Positions 40,658-49,171 are shown, numbered from the stretch's first letter. The stretch is DNA of 64,000 nucleotides from M0108 sp963841065 (GCA_963841065.1 CAWJBI010000042.1:124001-188000); one strand, 5' to 3'. Translations and numbers: made by a program. The notes: generated by a model from the letters alone, not told the origin.

Positions 40658-41269
40658 ATGCCCGAGCCCTGCGAGTCCACCGCGCTAGACGATAGCCACT
40701 GGATGCGCCAGGCGATCGCCCTGGCGGAGCGGGCGGGGGCCTTGGGCGAGGTGCCGGTCGGGGCGGTGCTGGTCGCCGCCGGCCAGGTCCTGGGCGAGGG
40801 CTGGAACTGCCCCATCGCCACCCATGACCCCAGCGCCCACGCCGAGATTCGCGCCCTGCGCGCCGCCGGCCAGCGCGCCGGCAACTATCGCCTCCCCGCC
40901 ACCACCCTCTACGTCACCCTCGAACCCTGCCCCATGTGCGCCAGTGCCCTCATCCATGCCCGCGTCGCCCGCGTCGTTTACGGCGCCCGCGACCCCAAGG
41001 GCGGTGCCTGCGGCAGCGTCTTCCACCTGCTGCCCCCGGACCAGCGCTTCAATCATCGTCTCGAATGTCAGGGGGATGTTCTGGGCCAGGAATGCGGTGA
41101 CCTGCTGCGCCGCTTCTTCCAGCAGCGCCGCCGTTCCGTGGCTCGGGAGCGGCCGGACTGGAGGACCTGGTTCCCCAATGAAGGGATTTGCTGGGTCAAC
41201 GTAAGGTTGACAGAGAAAGGGTCAGTCCCTACCATGCTTTCTTTTCCGGGGTGTAGCGCAGCCTGGTAG
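40658..41269 (+). CDS. tadA: tRNA-specific adenosine deaminase TadA with extended C-terminus
   Basis: Makes inosine-34 in tRNA-Arg. Zn/active-site motifs: DPSAHAEIRALRAAG (catalytic HAE) and LEPCPMCASALIHARV (PCxxC). Normal TadA ends shortly after the ECGDLLRRFF region; here the frame continues about 45 residues and its last 23 bases lie inside tRNA-Pro. The tRNA promoter also lies in this tail. The extension may be real or result from a lost stop or frameshift. Confidence 0.93.
   Translation: MPEPCESTALDDSHWMRQAIALAERAGALGEVPVGAVLVAAGQVLGEGWNCPIATHDPSAHAEIRALRAAGQRAGNYRLPATTLYVTLEPCPMCASALIHARVARVVYGARDPKGGACGSVFHLLPPDQRFNHRLECQGDVLGQECGDLLRRFFQQRRRSVARERPDWRTWFPNEGICWVNVRLTEKGSVPTMLSFPGCSAAW
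41207..41235 (+). promoter_or_regulatory. Promoter of tRNA-Pro, inside the end of tadA
   Basis: Consensus TTGACA (41207-41212), 17-base spacer, TACCAT (41230-41235), 11 bases before the mature tRNA 5' end. Confidence 0.75.
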
Positions 41270-41323
41270 CGCACCTGAATGGGGTTCAGGTGGTCGGAGG
41301 TTCAAATCCTCTCACCCCGACCA
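41247..41323 (+). tRNA. tRNA-Pro (anticodon GGG)
   Basis: A 77-base cloverleaf: acceptor arms CGGGGTG/CACCCCG, D arm GCGCAGCCTGGTAGCGC, anticodon stem CCTGA/TCAGG with loop ATGGGGT (anticodon GGG), T arm GGAGGTTCAAATCCTC, and encoded CCA end. It closely resembles E. coli proL. Its first 23 bases overlap the tadA reading frame. Confidence 0.97.
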
Positions 41324-41331
41324 ATGAAAAC

Positions 41332-41368
41332 AAGGGCCTAGACTTATAGTCCAGGCCCTTTTTCTTTT
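41332..41368 (+). terminator. Intrinsic terminator of tRNA-Pro
   Basis: Arms AAGGGCCTAGACT and AGTCCAGGCCCTT pair with one mismatch around a three-base loop, followed by TTTCTTTT. It begins 9 bases after the tRNA. Confidence 0.9.
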
Positions 41369-41836
41369 CGTGTCCCCCACCTCAATGTCACCCAGCCCCC
41401 CCCTCGGGCCAGGTGGCGCATCTGCTTCCCGGTCTAGCTAGGCTGACAAGCCTGCCCGGTGCCCGCCCAAACTGCGGTTTGCTCCCCGCCGGCCCCCGTC
41501 GGATCGCACCGTGCCCTTGCAGGGCATCTTTCTTCGATGCTAAGTTCCCTTCGTTCCAGCCGCCGTGCGGTTGGATTTCCTATCCCCATCCCCTGTGCCT
41601 CGTCCGTGCGGTGCGATGGCATCGGGACTCCACATGGAGGGCAGGAGGGGGACTCCCACGCATAGCCGGGCCGTCCCACGGTGGATAATGTGGGGGCAGG
41701 CCAAGTAAGCACCCTACCCACAGCCGAGAGGTCTCCCTATGCCCCAAGCCATCCGTTTACCTCGATTTACTGGGGTCCCCAGTGCGCGGCGAGGAGCCAG
41801 GGTTCCGCCCCCGGCACCTTCCAAGCAGGTTCTGCC
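41369..41836. other. Intergenic, no gene recognised (468 bases)
   Basis: Between the tRNA terminator and the Crp/Fnr gene. Pyrimidine-rich stretches but no credible coding frame, tRNA or clear hairpin series. It may hold the promoter of the regulator near its right end. Confidence 0.45.
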
Positions 41837-42505
41837 ATGACCCCGGTCGGTGTCGGCTGGCGCGACCTGTTCCCCACCCTGGCCGGGGGCGACGCCCAGA
41901 CACGGGCGATCATGGATGCCGCCCATCAACTGACCCTGCCGCTGGACCAGCCGGTCTTCCGGGCTGGTTCGCCCTGTCTGAACTATGTCCTGCTCCTCGC
42001 CGGCCGGGTACGGGTGCAGATCATCGGGGAGGGCGGCCGTGAGGCGGTCCTCTATCGAGTCCTGCCAGGTCAGTCCTGCGTCCTGACCACCTGCTGCATC
42101 CTGGCTGCCGACGCTTATCCCGCCGAGGGCTTCACCGAGGCGCCGGTGTCTGCCCTGGCCATCCCCAAGCCTGCCTTCGATCAGGGCCTGGAGGTGGCCC
42201 CGGCCTTCCGCCGTTTTGTCTTTGCCAATCTGGGCAGCCGTATGGCCGAGGTCATAGCCCGGATGGAGGAGGTCGCCTTCCGCCCGGTGGAGCGGCGCCT
42301 TGTGGCCTGGCTCCTGGGTCAGGCCGGGGCTGGGCCTGTCTCAGCCACCCACCAGGAGATCGCCGTGGAACTGGGCAGTGCCCGCGAGGTGGTCTCCCGG
42401 CACCTCAAGCGCCTGGAGGCGGTGGGCCTGGTCCGTCTGGGCCGTTCCAGCCTGGAGGTCCGTGACCCGGAGCGGCTGCGGCGCCTGCTGGATGATCCTG
42501 TGTGA
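41837..42505 (+). CDS. Crp/Fnr-family transcription regulator
   Basis: A 222-residue regulator: N-terminal cyclic-nucleotide-like beta-barrel (FRAGSPCLNYVLLLAGRVRV), Cys-containing GQSCVLTTCCILAAD, dimer helix (SRMAEVIARMEEVAFRPVER), and a C-terminal winged helix (SATHQEIAVELGSAREVVSR). It lacks the N-terminal Cys cluster of Fnr, so an Fe-S oxygen sensor is unlikely; the CVLTTCC cysteines could sense redox or sulfur species (speculative). Start at ATG 41837. Likely regulates the genes that follow. Confidence 0.88.
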   Translation: MTPVGVGWRDLFPTLAGGDAQTRAIMDAAHQLTLPLDQPVFRAGSPCLNYVLLLAGRVRVQIIGEGGREAVLYRVLPGQSCVLTTCCILAADAYPAEGFTEAPVSALAIPKPAFDQGLEVAPAFRRFVFANLGSRMAEVIARMEEVAFRPVERRLVAWLLGQAGAGPVSATHQEIAVELGSAREVVSRHLKRLEAVGLVRLGRSSLEVRDPERLRRLLDDPV

Positions 42506-42514
42506 CTTTGTCAC
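42502..42514. promoter_or_regulatory. Crp/Fnr-like palindrome at the end of the regulator gene
   Basis: GTGAC-TTT-GTCAC, a perfect 13-bp palindrome overlapping the regulator stop codon. It lies about 80 bases before the DUF2892 gene and resembles a Crp site half (TGTGA/TCAC) with shortened spacing. Possible operator for the downstream genes. Confidence 0.45.
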
Positions 42515-42592
42515 TGAATTCCGTAGACGCGACGGGCAAGCTATACCCCAGTCCCCGCACCTGGGGCCTACAACCGTCGTAGAGGAATACCC

Positions 42593-42781
42593 ATGCAAAC
42601 CAATACCGGAACCCTTGACCGCGGCCTGCGCATCGCCGCCGGGATCGTCCTGATCGCCCTGGCCGCCACCGGCACCGTCGGTGTTTGGGGCTGGATCGGG
42701 GTCGTGCCTCTGGCCACTGGCCTTCTGGGCTGGTGCCCCGCCTACACCCTGTTCGGCATCAAGACCTGCAAGACGGCTTAA
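42593..42781 (+). CDS. DUF2892 (YgaP-type) small inner-membrane protein
   Basis: A 62-residue protein with two hydrophobic helices (LRIAAGIVLIALAATGTVG; WIGVVPLATGLLGWCPAYTL) and the family ending GWCPAY..FGIKTCK. DUF2892 domains occur alone or fused to rhodaneses and are linked to sulfur or redox stress. It sits between a Crp/Fnr regulator and a thiosulfate dehydrogenase-like cytochrome. Confidence 0.88.
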   Translation: MQTNTGTLDRGLRIAAGIVLIALAATGTVGVWGWIGVVPLATGLLGWCPAYTLFGIKTCKTA

Positions 42782-42858
42782 GACCGCCTGAGGCATCCGG
42801 GGCCATGGACCCCGGAGCGGCCAAAGACCACCACCCAAAGCGGATGCGGAGACTCAAG

Positions 42859-43911
42859 ATGAAGACGATTATACCCCTGGCCTATTCCCTGACCCTTCTG
42901 ACACCCCTGGCCCTCGCCGATAACCTCGGCTTCGACGGCAAGATCGTCGAACCCGACTGCGACGCCATGGGCGCTTGGTTCGACTGCCGCAAGATCAGTA
43001 CCGCCCCGGCCGACGCGAAGCGCGGCTATGAGTACATCCACCACACCAGTAAGACTCTGGGCCCGGACGGCAACAAGAAGTATCCGAACGGCACCCCCTA
43101 TTCCACCACCACCATCGCCTGTTCGAGCTGTCACTTCACCGGAGGTCATGTGCCCTTCGGTACCCCTATGTACCAATCCCCGGACAAGTACGCCGGGCTG
43201 CCTTACTTTCGTCCCCTGGACTACAAGCGCGATCTGGAAGACTCGATCATCGACTGCTTCCGCAACTGCATGAACGCCGCCCAGGCCCCCAGCAAGACCG
43301 ACTCGGTGATGCGCGACATGGTCGCCTACATCCAGTGGCTGGCCGATGGCGTGACCGACCCGAATATGCAGGGCCCGGGCTGGGTCAATCTGCCGGGCAA
43401 CGGCCTCCCCGTGGTGGACCCGGACGTCGCCAACATGACCGGTGATCCCGTCACCGGACGCAACCTCTATAACGCCGAGTGCGGCAGTTGCCACAGTAAG
43501 GACGGCCCAGGGCGGGGCGAGTACCGTCGCGGCGAGGGCCGCCCGCGCGTTCCGGCCCTCTGGGGCAATGACGGCTACTCCCGCGGCGCGGCCTTCTATA
43601 ACAGCCAGAACCTCGCCGGTTACATCAAGCAGCACATGCCCTTGGGCGATGCCCAGACCCTCACGGCCCAACAGTCCCTGGACATTGCCGTCTACATCAA
43701 TGATCAGCCGCGGCCCAGCGGTATGGCAAACCAGATGTTCTGCCACACCGAGAGTGATGGCATCCCCGGTGCCTTGCGCAAGCCCGCCGCCTGGTTGGTG
43801 GGTTGCGGCTACCCCGGCGAGCCCTTCACCGACCAGGACATTCTGTACGGTCCCTGGGCGCCCATCACCGCCTGGCGCAACGCCGAGATCAATCGCCTGA
43901 AGGGACTCTGA
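42859..43911 (+). CDS. Periplasmic dihaem cytochrome c, thiosulfate dehydrogenase (TsdA)-like
   Basis: A signal peptide (IIPLAYSLTLLTPLALA) precedes two cytochrome c domains: haem 1 at TIACSSCHFTGG and haem 2 at AECGSCHSKDGPGRGE, with YIKQHMPLGDAQTL and a PRPSG end as in TsdA. TsdA oxidises thiosulfate to tetrathionate, or works in reverse. An extra C-F-R-N-C segment (IIDCFRNCMNAAQ) occupies the region where TsdA has a conserved CF.RSMN. About 350 residues, intact. Assignment is by domain pattern; substrate is inferred. Confidence 0.8.
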   Translation: MKTIIPLAYSLTLLTPLALADNLGFDGKIVEPDCDAMGAWFDCRKISTAPADAKRGYEYIHHTSKTLGPDGNKKYPNGTPYSTTTIACSSCHFTGGHVPFGTPMYQSPDKYAGLPYFRPLDYKRDLEDSIIDCFRNCMNAAQAPSKTDSVMRDMVAYIQWLADGVTDPNMQGPGWVNLPGNGLPVVDPDVANMTGDPVTGRNLYNAECGSCHSKDGPGRGEYRRGEGRPRVPALWGNDGYSRGAAFYNSQNLAGYIKQHMPLGDAQTLTAQQSLDIAVYINDQPRPSGMANQMFCHTESDGIPGALRKPAAWLVGCGYPGEPFTDQDILYGPWAPITAWRNAEINRLKGL

Positions 43912-43957
43912 ACCTGGTCCGGTGCCTAGACTGGGGGCCCAGCCCCCCATTCGGTTC

Positions 43958-45021
43958 TCAGCCGGGTGACGACCCCTTGAACCGGACCTCTGAGGGGATC
44001 TGTGAGGCCGCCGACAAGGCCCCCTTTCCGGCTCCACAGATCGGGCAGACCCAGTCGTCCGGCACATCGTCCCAGGGGATGCCAGGGAGTATGCCGCCGT
44101 CCGGGTCCCCGGTCACGGGGTCGTAGAAGTGGGCGCAGGTGGCGCCGACGTAGCGCCACGGGGCCGAGTTTGGCGGTAATCCGGCCACAGCCGAGGTCTC
44201 GGCGGGTGGCAGCAGATCGGGCATCCGCTTGGCCAGTGCCTTTTGCTCGGTGGTCCTGGTATCGGCCAGGGCGAACCCCAGCTCGGTGCCGCCGGAGGTG
44301 CGGAAGACGGCCTGGGCCTCGGCGTCTCCCGGTTCCAATTCCCAAACCCCTCGGGCTCCGGGGGGAGGCTGGCCGACCACCAGGGGTAGGGCCGGTGTTT
44401 TGACCGCCACGGGTAGGGCAGGCAGTTGCAGCGGTGTCGGCTCCTCCGTCAGCGTCTCGGCTAGGGCTAGGGCGAGGGCCTGGGCCAGGAGCGGCGAGAC
44501 ATAGGGCCAAGGGCCGGCGGGGGCTCGCTGCAGTCGCTCAGGGTAAAGATTGCCGGGTCCGAGGTGCATAGGATGCGATCGGTGAGGATGCCGACGCACA
44601 CCTTGCGGCCGGCCTCGGCGGCGGTGCCGGTGCGCGGGGCCAGACCCACGGCGGAGAGGGTGTGGTCGAAGGGGACCCGGGCGCTGTCGCTCAACTCCGC
44701 GACCCAGGCATCACCCAGGGCAAGGTAACGCGCGAGGCTGCGTCCCAGGTAGGCAGCGGCACCGGCTCCTCCAGGGCCTGGTGGAGCCCGGCGCCTCCGG
44801 CATCAGGGGCCGGGGCCAGGGCTACCGGGTGCCCCGCCGCGGCCAAGGACAGGCAGGGCAATGGCTCGCCGGGGCATGCCCGCCACCATCGCCGTCAGCG
44901 CGGCGACGCGCGCCCACAACGCCCCGATCAGGGCGTCTTGCTCGGCAGCGCTCAGATGCCTAAGACCGGGCAGCGGTTCCAATGTCTTGATTATCCGCTG
45001 CCGGGCCGCCTGTCCAAGCAA
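43958..45021 (-). CDS. Protein with C-terminal rubredoxin-like domain, frameshifted
   Basis: Reassembled from frames: N-terminal helical part (QRIIKTLEPLPGLRHLSAAE), middle AAAYLGRSLARYLALGDAWV and VCVGILTDRILCTSDPAIFT, then a long region ending in a rubredoxin fold (CAHFYDPVTGDPDGGILPG, DDWVCPICGAGKG). Frame changes lie near 44520 and between 44690 and 44800. Only three of the four rubredoxin cysteines are present: the first CxxC reads GATC. I do not recognise the N-terminal domain. It follows the cytochrome gene convergently. Confidence 0.55.
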
Positions 45022-45180
45022 AACATGTGCGGGGGTTTCGCGGGACCTGAGTAGTTACTTGTGTCTGACCTGGACCTGGCCGGAATAGGCTTGGGCGATA
45101 CCTGCAGCCTTGAGGCCGCCATCATTTGCGCTGAGGACATGGTCCGTTACGCGCGCCTCTGATGCTTTCATTAGGGGCAT

Positions 45181-45212
45181 CACCCCGCCGCCCGGGCCCG
45201 GGCGGCGGGGTG
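45181..45212. terminator. Perfect 32-bp palindrome downstream of the pentahaem cytochrome
   Basis: The arm CACCCCGCCGCCCGGG is followed at once by its exact reverse complement, leaving no spare loop. It is about 70 bases after the stop of the minus-strand cytochrome gene. No T tract, so termination or RNA stabilisation is inferred. Confidence 0.5.
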
Positions 45213-45281
45213 GTGCCGCCTGGGGCCGGTTCCTGCCGGTTGTGGCGGGGTCTGTCGAGGTAGTGGTTACTGCGCCGTCGT

Positions 45282-46919
45282 TTAACGCTGCACCTGGGCG
45301 GTGGCCGAGGCGATGGTCTCTGCGCGCACCTTGGATGCGTTGTACATATCGAGGAAGCGCGCGACCGTGGGATCGGCGGCATCCTTCTGCAGGTCGCGCA
45401 GGTAACCGTAGGCGATGGTCTGGTAGTTTAGCTCCGCTGCGACCTTCACAAGGGTGATCTTGGGATCAAGGTCAATGCGGTAGGTCACTAGGTCGCTACC
45501 GGCGCCGAAATCCGGGTCGTCGACGACACCTACGACGGCGACTGTGTCCGGTACGACCTGATCATTGAACCCCCGCGGCGGGATTCGGTTGTCCTTGAGG
45601 TAATCCGCGGCGCGCAGCAGCGTGTAGGTGAGGTTGCCGTCCGAGTCGCCCATGATCGCCTCGTAGACCTGGACCTGGCCCGCGCGGGTGATCTCCCCGC
45701 TGTAATGGGGCTCGAAACCGGTGCTGGTATCGGCCTCGACGCCGGCGACCACACCCGTGGCTGGTTTCAATCGACCCGACTCGAACAGGGTCCTGCCTGC
45801 GGGATCGGAGACGGTGAGATGGATGTAGACGCGCCGGGAGGGGTAGCTGGTGGGCAGTTTGTGGCCGGAGTTGTTGGTCACGCGGACGCGTACCAGCAGT
45901 TGTTTCGTGCTCGGGTCAAACGACGCCTGTTCGATCGCGAGATCGGCGGAGCGGCGGAGTGTGGCACGGGTGGCCTCCATACTGGCGGCGAAGTCACCGT
46001 CACCGACCTCGAGCTCGGCCCGGTTGGCGCTCAGGATGTCGAGCATCAGGGTGTTGCCACCATAAAAGCCGTGGCGGGCGAAGTTGTTGCGCCGGGGTAG
46101 GTTCTGAGGCCGGTTGGCGATTTTGACCCCGTCCGTACGGGCCATGTGGCATTCCTGGCAGGAGTTCGCCTCCGCCCTGCCGTCCGCGAAGGCGCTGTTC
46201 TCCCACTCCGTGTAGACGGCTTGCTCCGGAAACTCCATACCGTCAATGACCTTGCCGCTGCTGTCCAGTACCGGCGTCATGAGGTTGTGACAGGTGGCGC
46301 AGAGCGCGGAGTCGGAGACATGGGGCGCATACCGGGGGGTGAAGCCGGTGTCTCCCTGCATCGGGTTCACCCTAGGGTTAGCGTACTGGCCATAGGCGAG
46401 GCGAACGTCGGGGTTGATCGTGAAGCTGCCCGAGAACCCCGCCGGGGTGCCCAGGGTGCTGTCGTCGGCGATCTGGTGGCAAAGGGTGCAGCTCACGCTA
46501 TCCATGGCGGCGTCGTGGTAGACATTGCTCGGGTTGATAAAGCCGACGTCGAAGAACTGGGTGTCACCCGGGGCAGGAGAGTAGGATGCCTCCTCGTTCG
46601 CCATCGGTGCGTGACAGCGGGTGCACTTGTCGTTCAGTACCTCCGCGAGCTGTGGGTTGCGGATCAGCTCGCTGGCGAACTTGGCCTGCCATAAGGGATC
46701 CCTAGAGGCGTTCGCCATCATTGTGGCGCTCCACTCGGTCTCTATGGAAACATCCTTCCGCTTCGCGTCGACCAGTCTGTTGTGGCATAAGGCGCAGTTG
46801 CCGGAGCCGGAGAAGTGCGTGGTCTCGAAGGAGGCATTCGCGGCGTCGGCCGACCGAGCCGAGCTTAAGGTAATTGCAAGGATGCAAAAAATAGTACTTC
46901 GCACAATACGCATGGCCAT
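45282..46919 (-). CDS. Exported pentahaem c-type cytochrome
   Basis: A 545-residue protein with a signal peptide (STIFCILAITLSSARSADA) and five CxxCH haem sites in the first half: CALCH, CTRCH, CTLCH, CATCH and CQECH. The second half is beta-rich (LLVRVRVTNNSGHKLPTSYP), a pattern seen in periplasmic or surface multihaem cytochromes related to the c554 family. The frame is intact. Likely an electron-transfer protein for sulfur, nitrogen or iron compounds; the partner is unknown. Confidence 0.85.
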   Translation of the reverse strand: MAMRIVRSTIFCILAITLSSARSADAANASFETTHFSGSGNCALCHNRLVDAKRKDVSIETEWSATMMANASRDPLWQAKFASELIRNPQLAEVLNDKCTRCHAPMANEEASYSPAPGDTQFFDVGFINPSNVYHDAAMDSVSCTLCHQIADDSTLGTPAGFSGSFTINPDVRLAYGQYANPRVNPMQGDTGFTPRYAPHVSDSALCATCHNLMTPVLDSSGKVIDGMEFPEQAVYTEWENSAFADGRAEANSCQECHMARTDGVKIANRPQNLPRRNNFARHGFYGGNTLMLDILSANRAELEVGDGDFAASMEATRATLRRSADLAIEQASFDPSTKQLLVRVRVTNNSGHKLPTSYPSRRVYIHLTVSDPAGRTLFESGRLKPATGVVAGVEADTSTGFEPHYSGEITRAGQVQVYEAIMGDSDGNLTYTLLRAADYLKDNRIPPRGFNDQVVPDTVAVVGVVDDPDFGAGSDLVTYRIDLDPKITLVKVAAELNYQTIAYGYLRDLQKDAADPTVARFLDMYNASKVRAETIASATAQVQR

Positions 46920-47448
46920 AATAACCCTCTCGATGTCTGGTAGTCACAGAAAAATCAACGGGAAAAATGGCGGGCGGCGACATGCCCGGGGGCCTGTCCT
47001 AGGACCGGTCGACGACCGGACTCCATCCGTTACTTTTTTGGTTGCTGCGGCGAGGGAACTTAGCCGGAGTTCCAGGAGGGATTCAAATGCAATTCAGAAT
47101 ATTGTGATGTTCTGCAATTTTCCGCGAGGCGAGGCGAGGCGGCGGTCTTCGATGCGGCAGCCGCTTTTCAGGATCCGTTGATCCGGAGTCGGGGTAAGGG
47201 CCGCCAGCAGGGCGGTCAGCAGGGTCTGGACGCCGATCATCCAGTCCCGCCGGGTGGCGTAGAGGTCCACCGGGGGGGCGGACGAATTCGAGGGTCCGGA
47301 GCAGGCCGAGGAAGGAGAGATGGCCGAGCGCTCACCGACTTCTGGTAGCGCGGGCCCGTGCCGGGCTGGTGTATCGGAGCCCTGGGGAATCGGCTACCAT
47401 GACCTGGCCTGGATGTTCCAGGTCAATATATAGAAAGATGGAGGACTC
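46920..47448. other. Intergenic with a possible gene remnant
   Basis: About 530 bases between divergent genes. On the minus strand around 47110-47290 a start-less frame reads VDLYATRRDWMIGVQTLLTA and TPTPDQRILKSGCRIEDRRL, which looks like protein but has no start, so it may be a decayed gene end. Nothing else recognised except the operator-like repeat at 47400. Confidence 0.35.
47400..47425 (+). promoter_or_regulatory. Inverted-repeat operator before the Gly/Tyr-rich protein
   Basis: TGACCTGG (47400-47407), 10-base spacer, CCAGGTCA (47418-47425), followed at once by AATATATAG, a possible -10, and the ATG at 47449. This is a classic dimer-binding layout; the regulator is unknown. Confidence 0.5.
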
Positions 47449-48173
47449 ATGAAGTACACAGGTTCAGCCTTGACGGCGCTACTGGTCGCCCTCGGTATGG
47501 GGGTCGCAACCCTGGGGAACGCCGGGGGTTTCGGCGGCGATGGGAATCCAGGTCGGGGCGATCCGGGCTACGGCGCCGGCCCCTGGGGTGCCTATGGTGG
47601 TCCCACCTACGCCGGCTCCAACTACGGCGGCCCCCCGGGTGCCGGCGGCCCGGGCTATGGCCCACCCCAGAGTGGCGGCTACGGCGCCCCCCAGGGTAGC
47701 GGCTATGGCCCGGGTTACGGTGGTCCCCGGGGCGCCGGTTACGGCCCGGGTTACGCTGGTCCCCGCGGCGCCGGTTATGGCCCGGGTTACGGTGGTCCCC
47801 GGGGCGCCGGTTATGGCCCAGGTTACGGTGGTCCCCGGGGCGCCGGTTACGGCCCAGGTTACGGTGGTCCCCGGGGCGCCGGTTACGTCCCAGGTTACGG
47901 TGGTCCCCGGGGCGTCGGTTATGGCCCAGGTTACGGCGCTCCCCAGAGCGGCGGCTATGGTCCGGGCTACGAAGCCCCCCAGAGCTGCGGTTTCGGCCCA
48001 GGCTAAGGTGGTCCCCGCGGCGCCGGTTATGGCCCGTGCTACGGTGGCCCCGAAGACCATATGGCGCGGACGACCGGGATGACCGCGGCCGTTCCGATAG
48101 CGGCAGCGGATTCAATCCCATGAAGAACATGCCGAACCCGATGAAGATGTTCGGCGGCGGCAACCAGGACTGA
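47449..48173 (+). CDS. Exported Gly/Tyr-rich repeat protein, sulfur-globule-protein-like
   Basis: A signal peptide (ALTALLVALGMGVATLGNAG) precedes a low-complexity domain with a 12-residue tandem unit, GYGPGYGGPRGA, repeated about seven times. The track stops at TAA (48004-48006), where TAC would continue the repeat (GP-GY-GG). After a further shift near 48065 the frame gives DDRDDRGRSDSGSGFNPMKN and ends KMFGGGNQD at 48173. The composition matches the Gly/Tyr-rich envelope proteins of purple sulfur bacterial sulfur globules; this is analogy, not shown homology. SD GATGGAGG upstream. Confidence 0.72.
47701..47952 (+). repeat. 36-bp tandem repeat array (coding)
   Basis: Seven head-to-tail 36-base units beginning GGYTAYGGCCC and encoding GYGPGYGGPRGA, the last unit diverged. 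Units 4 and 5 are nearly identical. Such arrays change copy number readily by slippage or recombination. Confidence 0.9.
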
Positions 48174-48384
48174 TGTCCCCGTGGCACAGGGGCATGCCTG
48201 AACTCGGGGGCGGGGCCGAGGACTGCGGCGCCGCCCCCGGTCCCCCTCCCGGGGCCAATCTGACCGGCGGGCCGCAGGGGTCGCCGTGCCTGATCCGGCA
48301 GTAGCGTAACCCTCCCAGCTAAAAGCGCCCTGGTCGGGGGTTTTCGATACCAAGGGTGGTGCCCAGCAGGCGCCCCTCGAAACG

Positions 48385-49171
48385 GTGGATGGCGCCACGG
48401 CGATCGGTCCGCTGACCTGGGTTCACCTTCATAAAGGGGACTCCGCCAATTTCCTCTTAAGCCAGGGAGAGGTGCTTCCGCCCAAGGTAGCGGAGTATTT
48501 CGCACAGCCGGCGGAACAGGCAAGGCTGATCGCCGTGGCGGACGGTCTCCTGATGACCCTGCGGGGCGTGGACCAGCCACCCGCTGGGCTCCCGGCCGAG
48601 TTGCCCTCCATCCAGGTCTGGATTGGGCGCAATCGGGTGGTTACGTCGGCGTCATCCGTTCCGGCGGCCATTAGGGAGATCTACTCCGATCTGATGGCCG
48701 GCGCCGGACCCAAGGGGCCTGCCGATTTTCTTGGGCGTCTGGCCTTGCTTCTCATCCGCGACCTCGGCCCCTCGCTCGACGACAACAGCGGGGCCCTGGA
48801 TCTTCTGGAAACACGCATCCTCACTACTCCAAGTGGATCACCTTGGGCGGGAGCTGAATACGATCCGGCTCAACCTGCTGCGCCTACACCGCCACCTATC
48901 CCCACAGCGCACGCTGCTCCACGAGTAGCTCCAGGAGCATGGCAGCCATCGGTTAGGCGCGGAGGAAACCCTCTCGACGCTGGGGGAGGCATCGGGGCGA
49001 GTCGATGACCGGTTGGAACGTCTGGAGGGACTGCGAGAGCATTGTGGAGCCTTGCAGGAAGCCCTGGCGGATCTGCAATCCCAGCGGATGAACAATGCCC
49101 TCTATCTATTGTCCCTGTACACGGCGCTATTCCTGCCGACGGGTGTGCTGACCGGTCTGCTGGGGAGTTAG
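48385..49171 (+). pseudogene. Decayed CorA/ZntB-type metal transporter gene
   Basis: The soluble domain is recognisable (GPLTWVHLHKGDSANFLLSQ, PSIQVWIGRNRVVTSASSVP, DFLGRLALLLIRDLGPSLDD), then after a shift near 48835 LGRELNTIRLNLLRLHRHLS. A TAG at about 48927 follows, then more helix (VDDRLERLEGLREHCGALQE) and TM1 (NNALYLLSLYTALFLPTGVL). It stops at TGLLGS, before the GxN signature and TM2. No normal start is visible upstream of GTG 48385. Loss of both ends, a stop and an IS 40 bases away point to a true pseudogene. Confidence 0.7.

Noticed and set aside
47110..47290. Possible minus-strand protein gene
   Set aside because: Protein-like but with no start codon, no ribosome-binding site and no recognisable family; kept only as a possible remnant.
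47701..47952. Regular 36-bp repeats that might be a CRISPR array
   Set aside because: Units are directly adjacent with no spacers and encode a continuous 12-residue protein repeat after a signal peptide; no cas genes are present.
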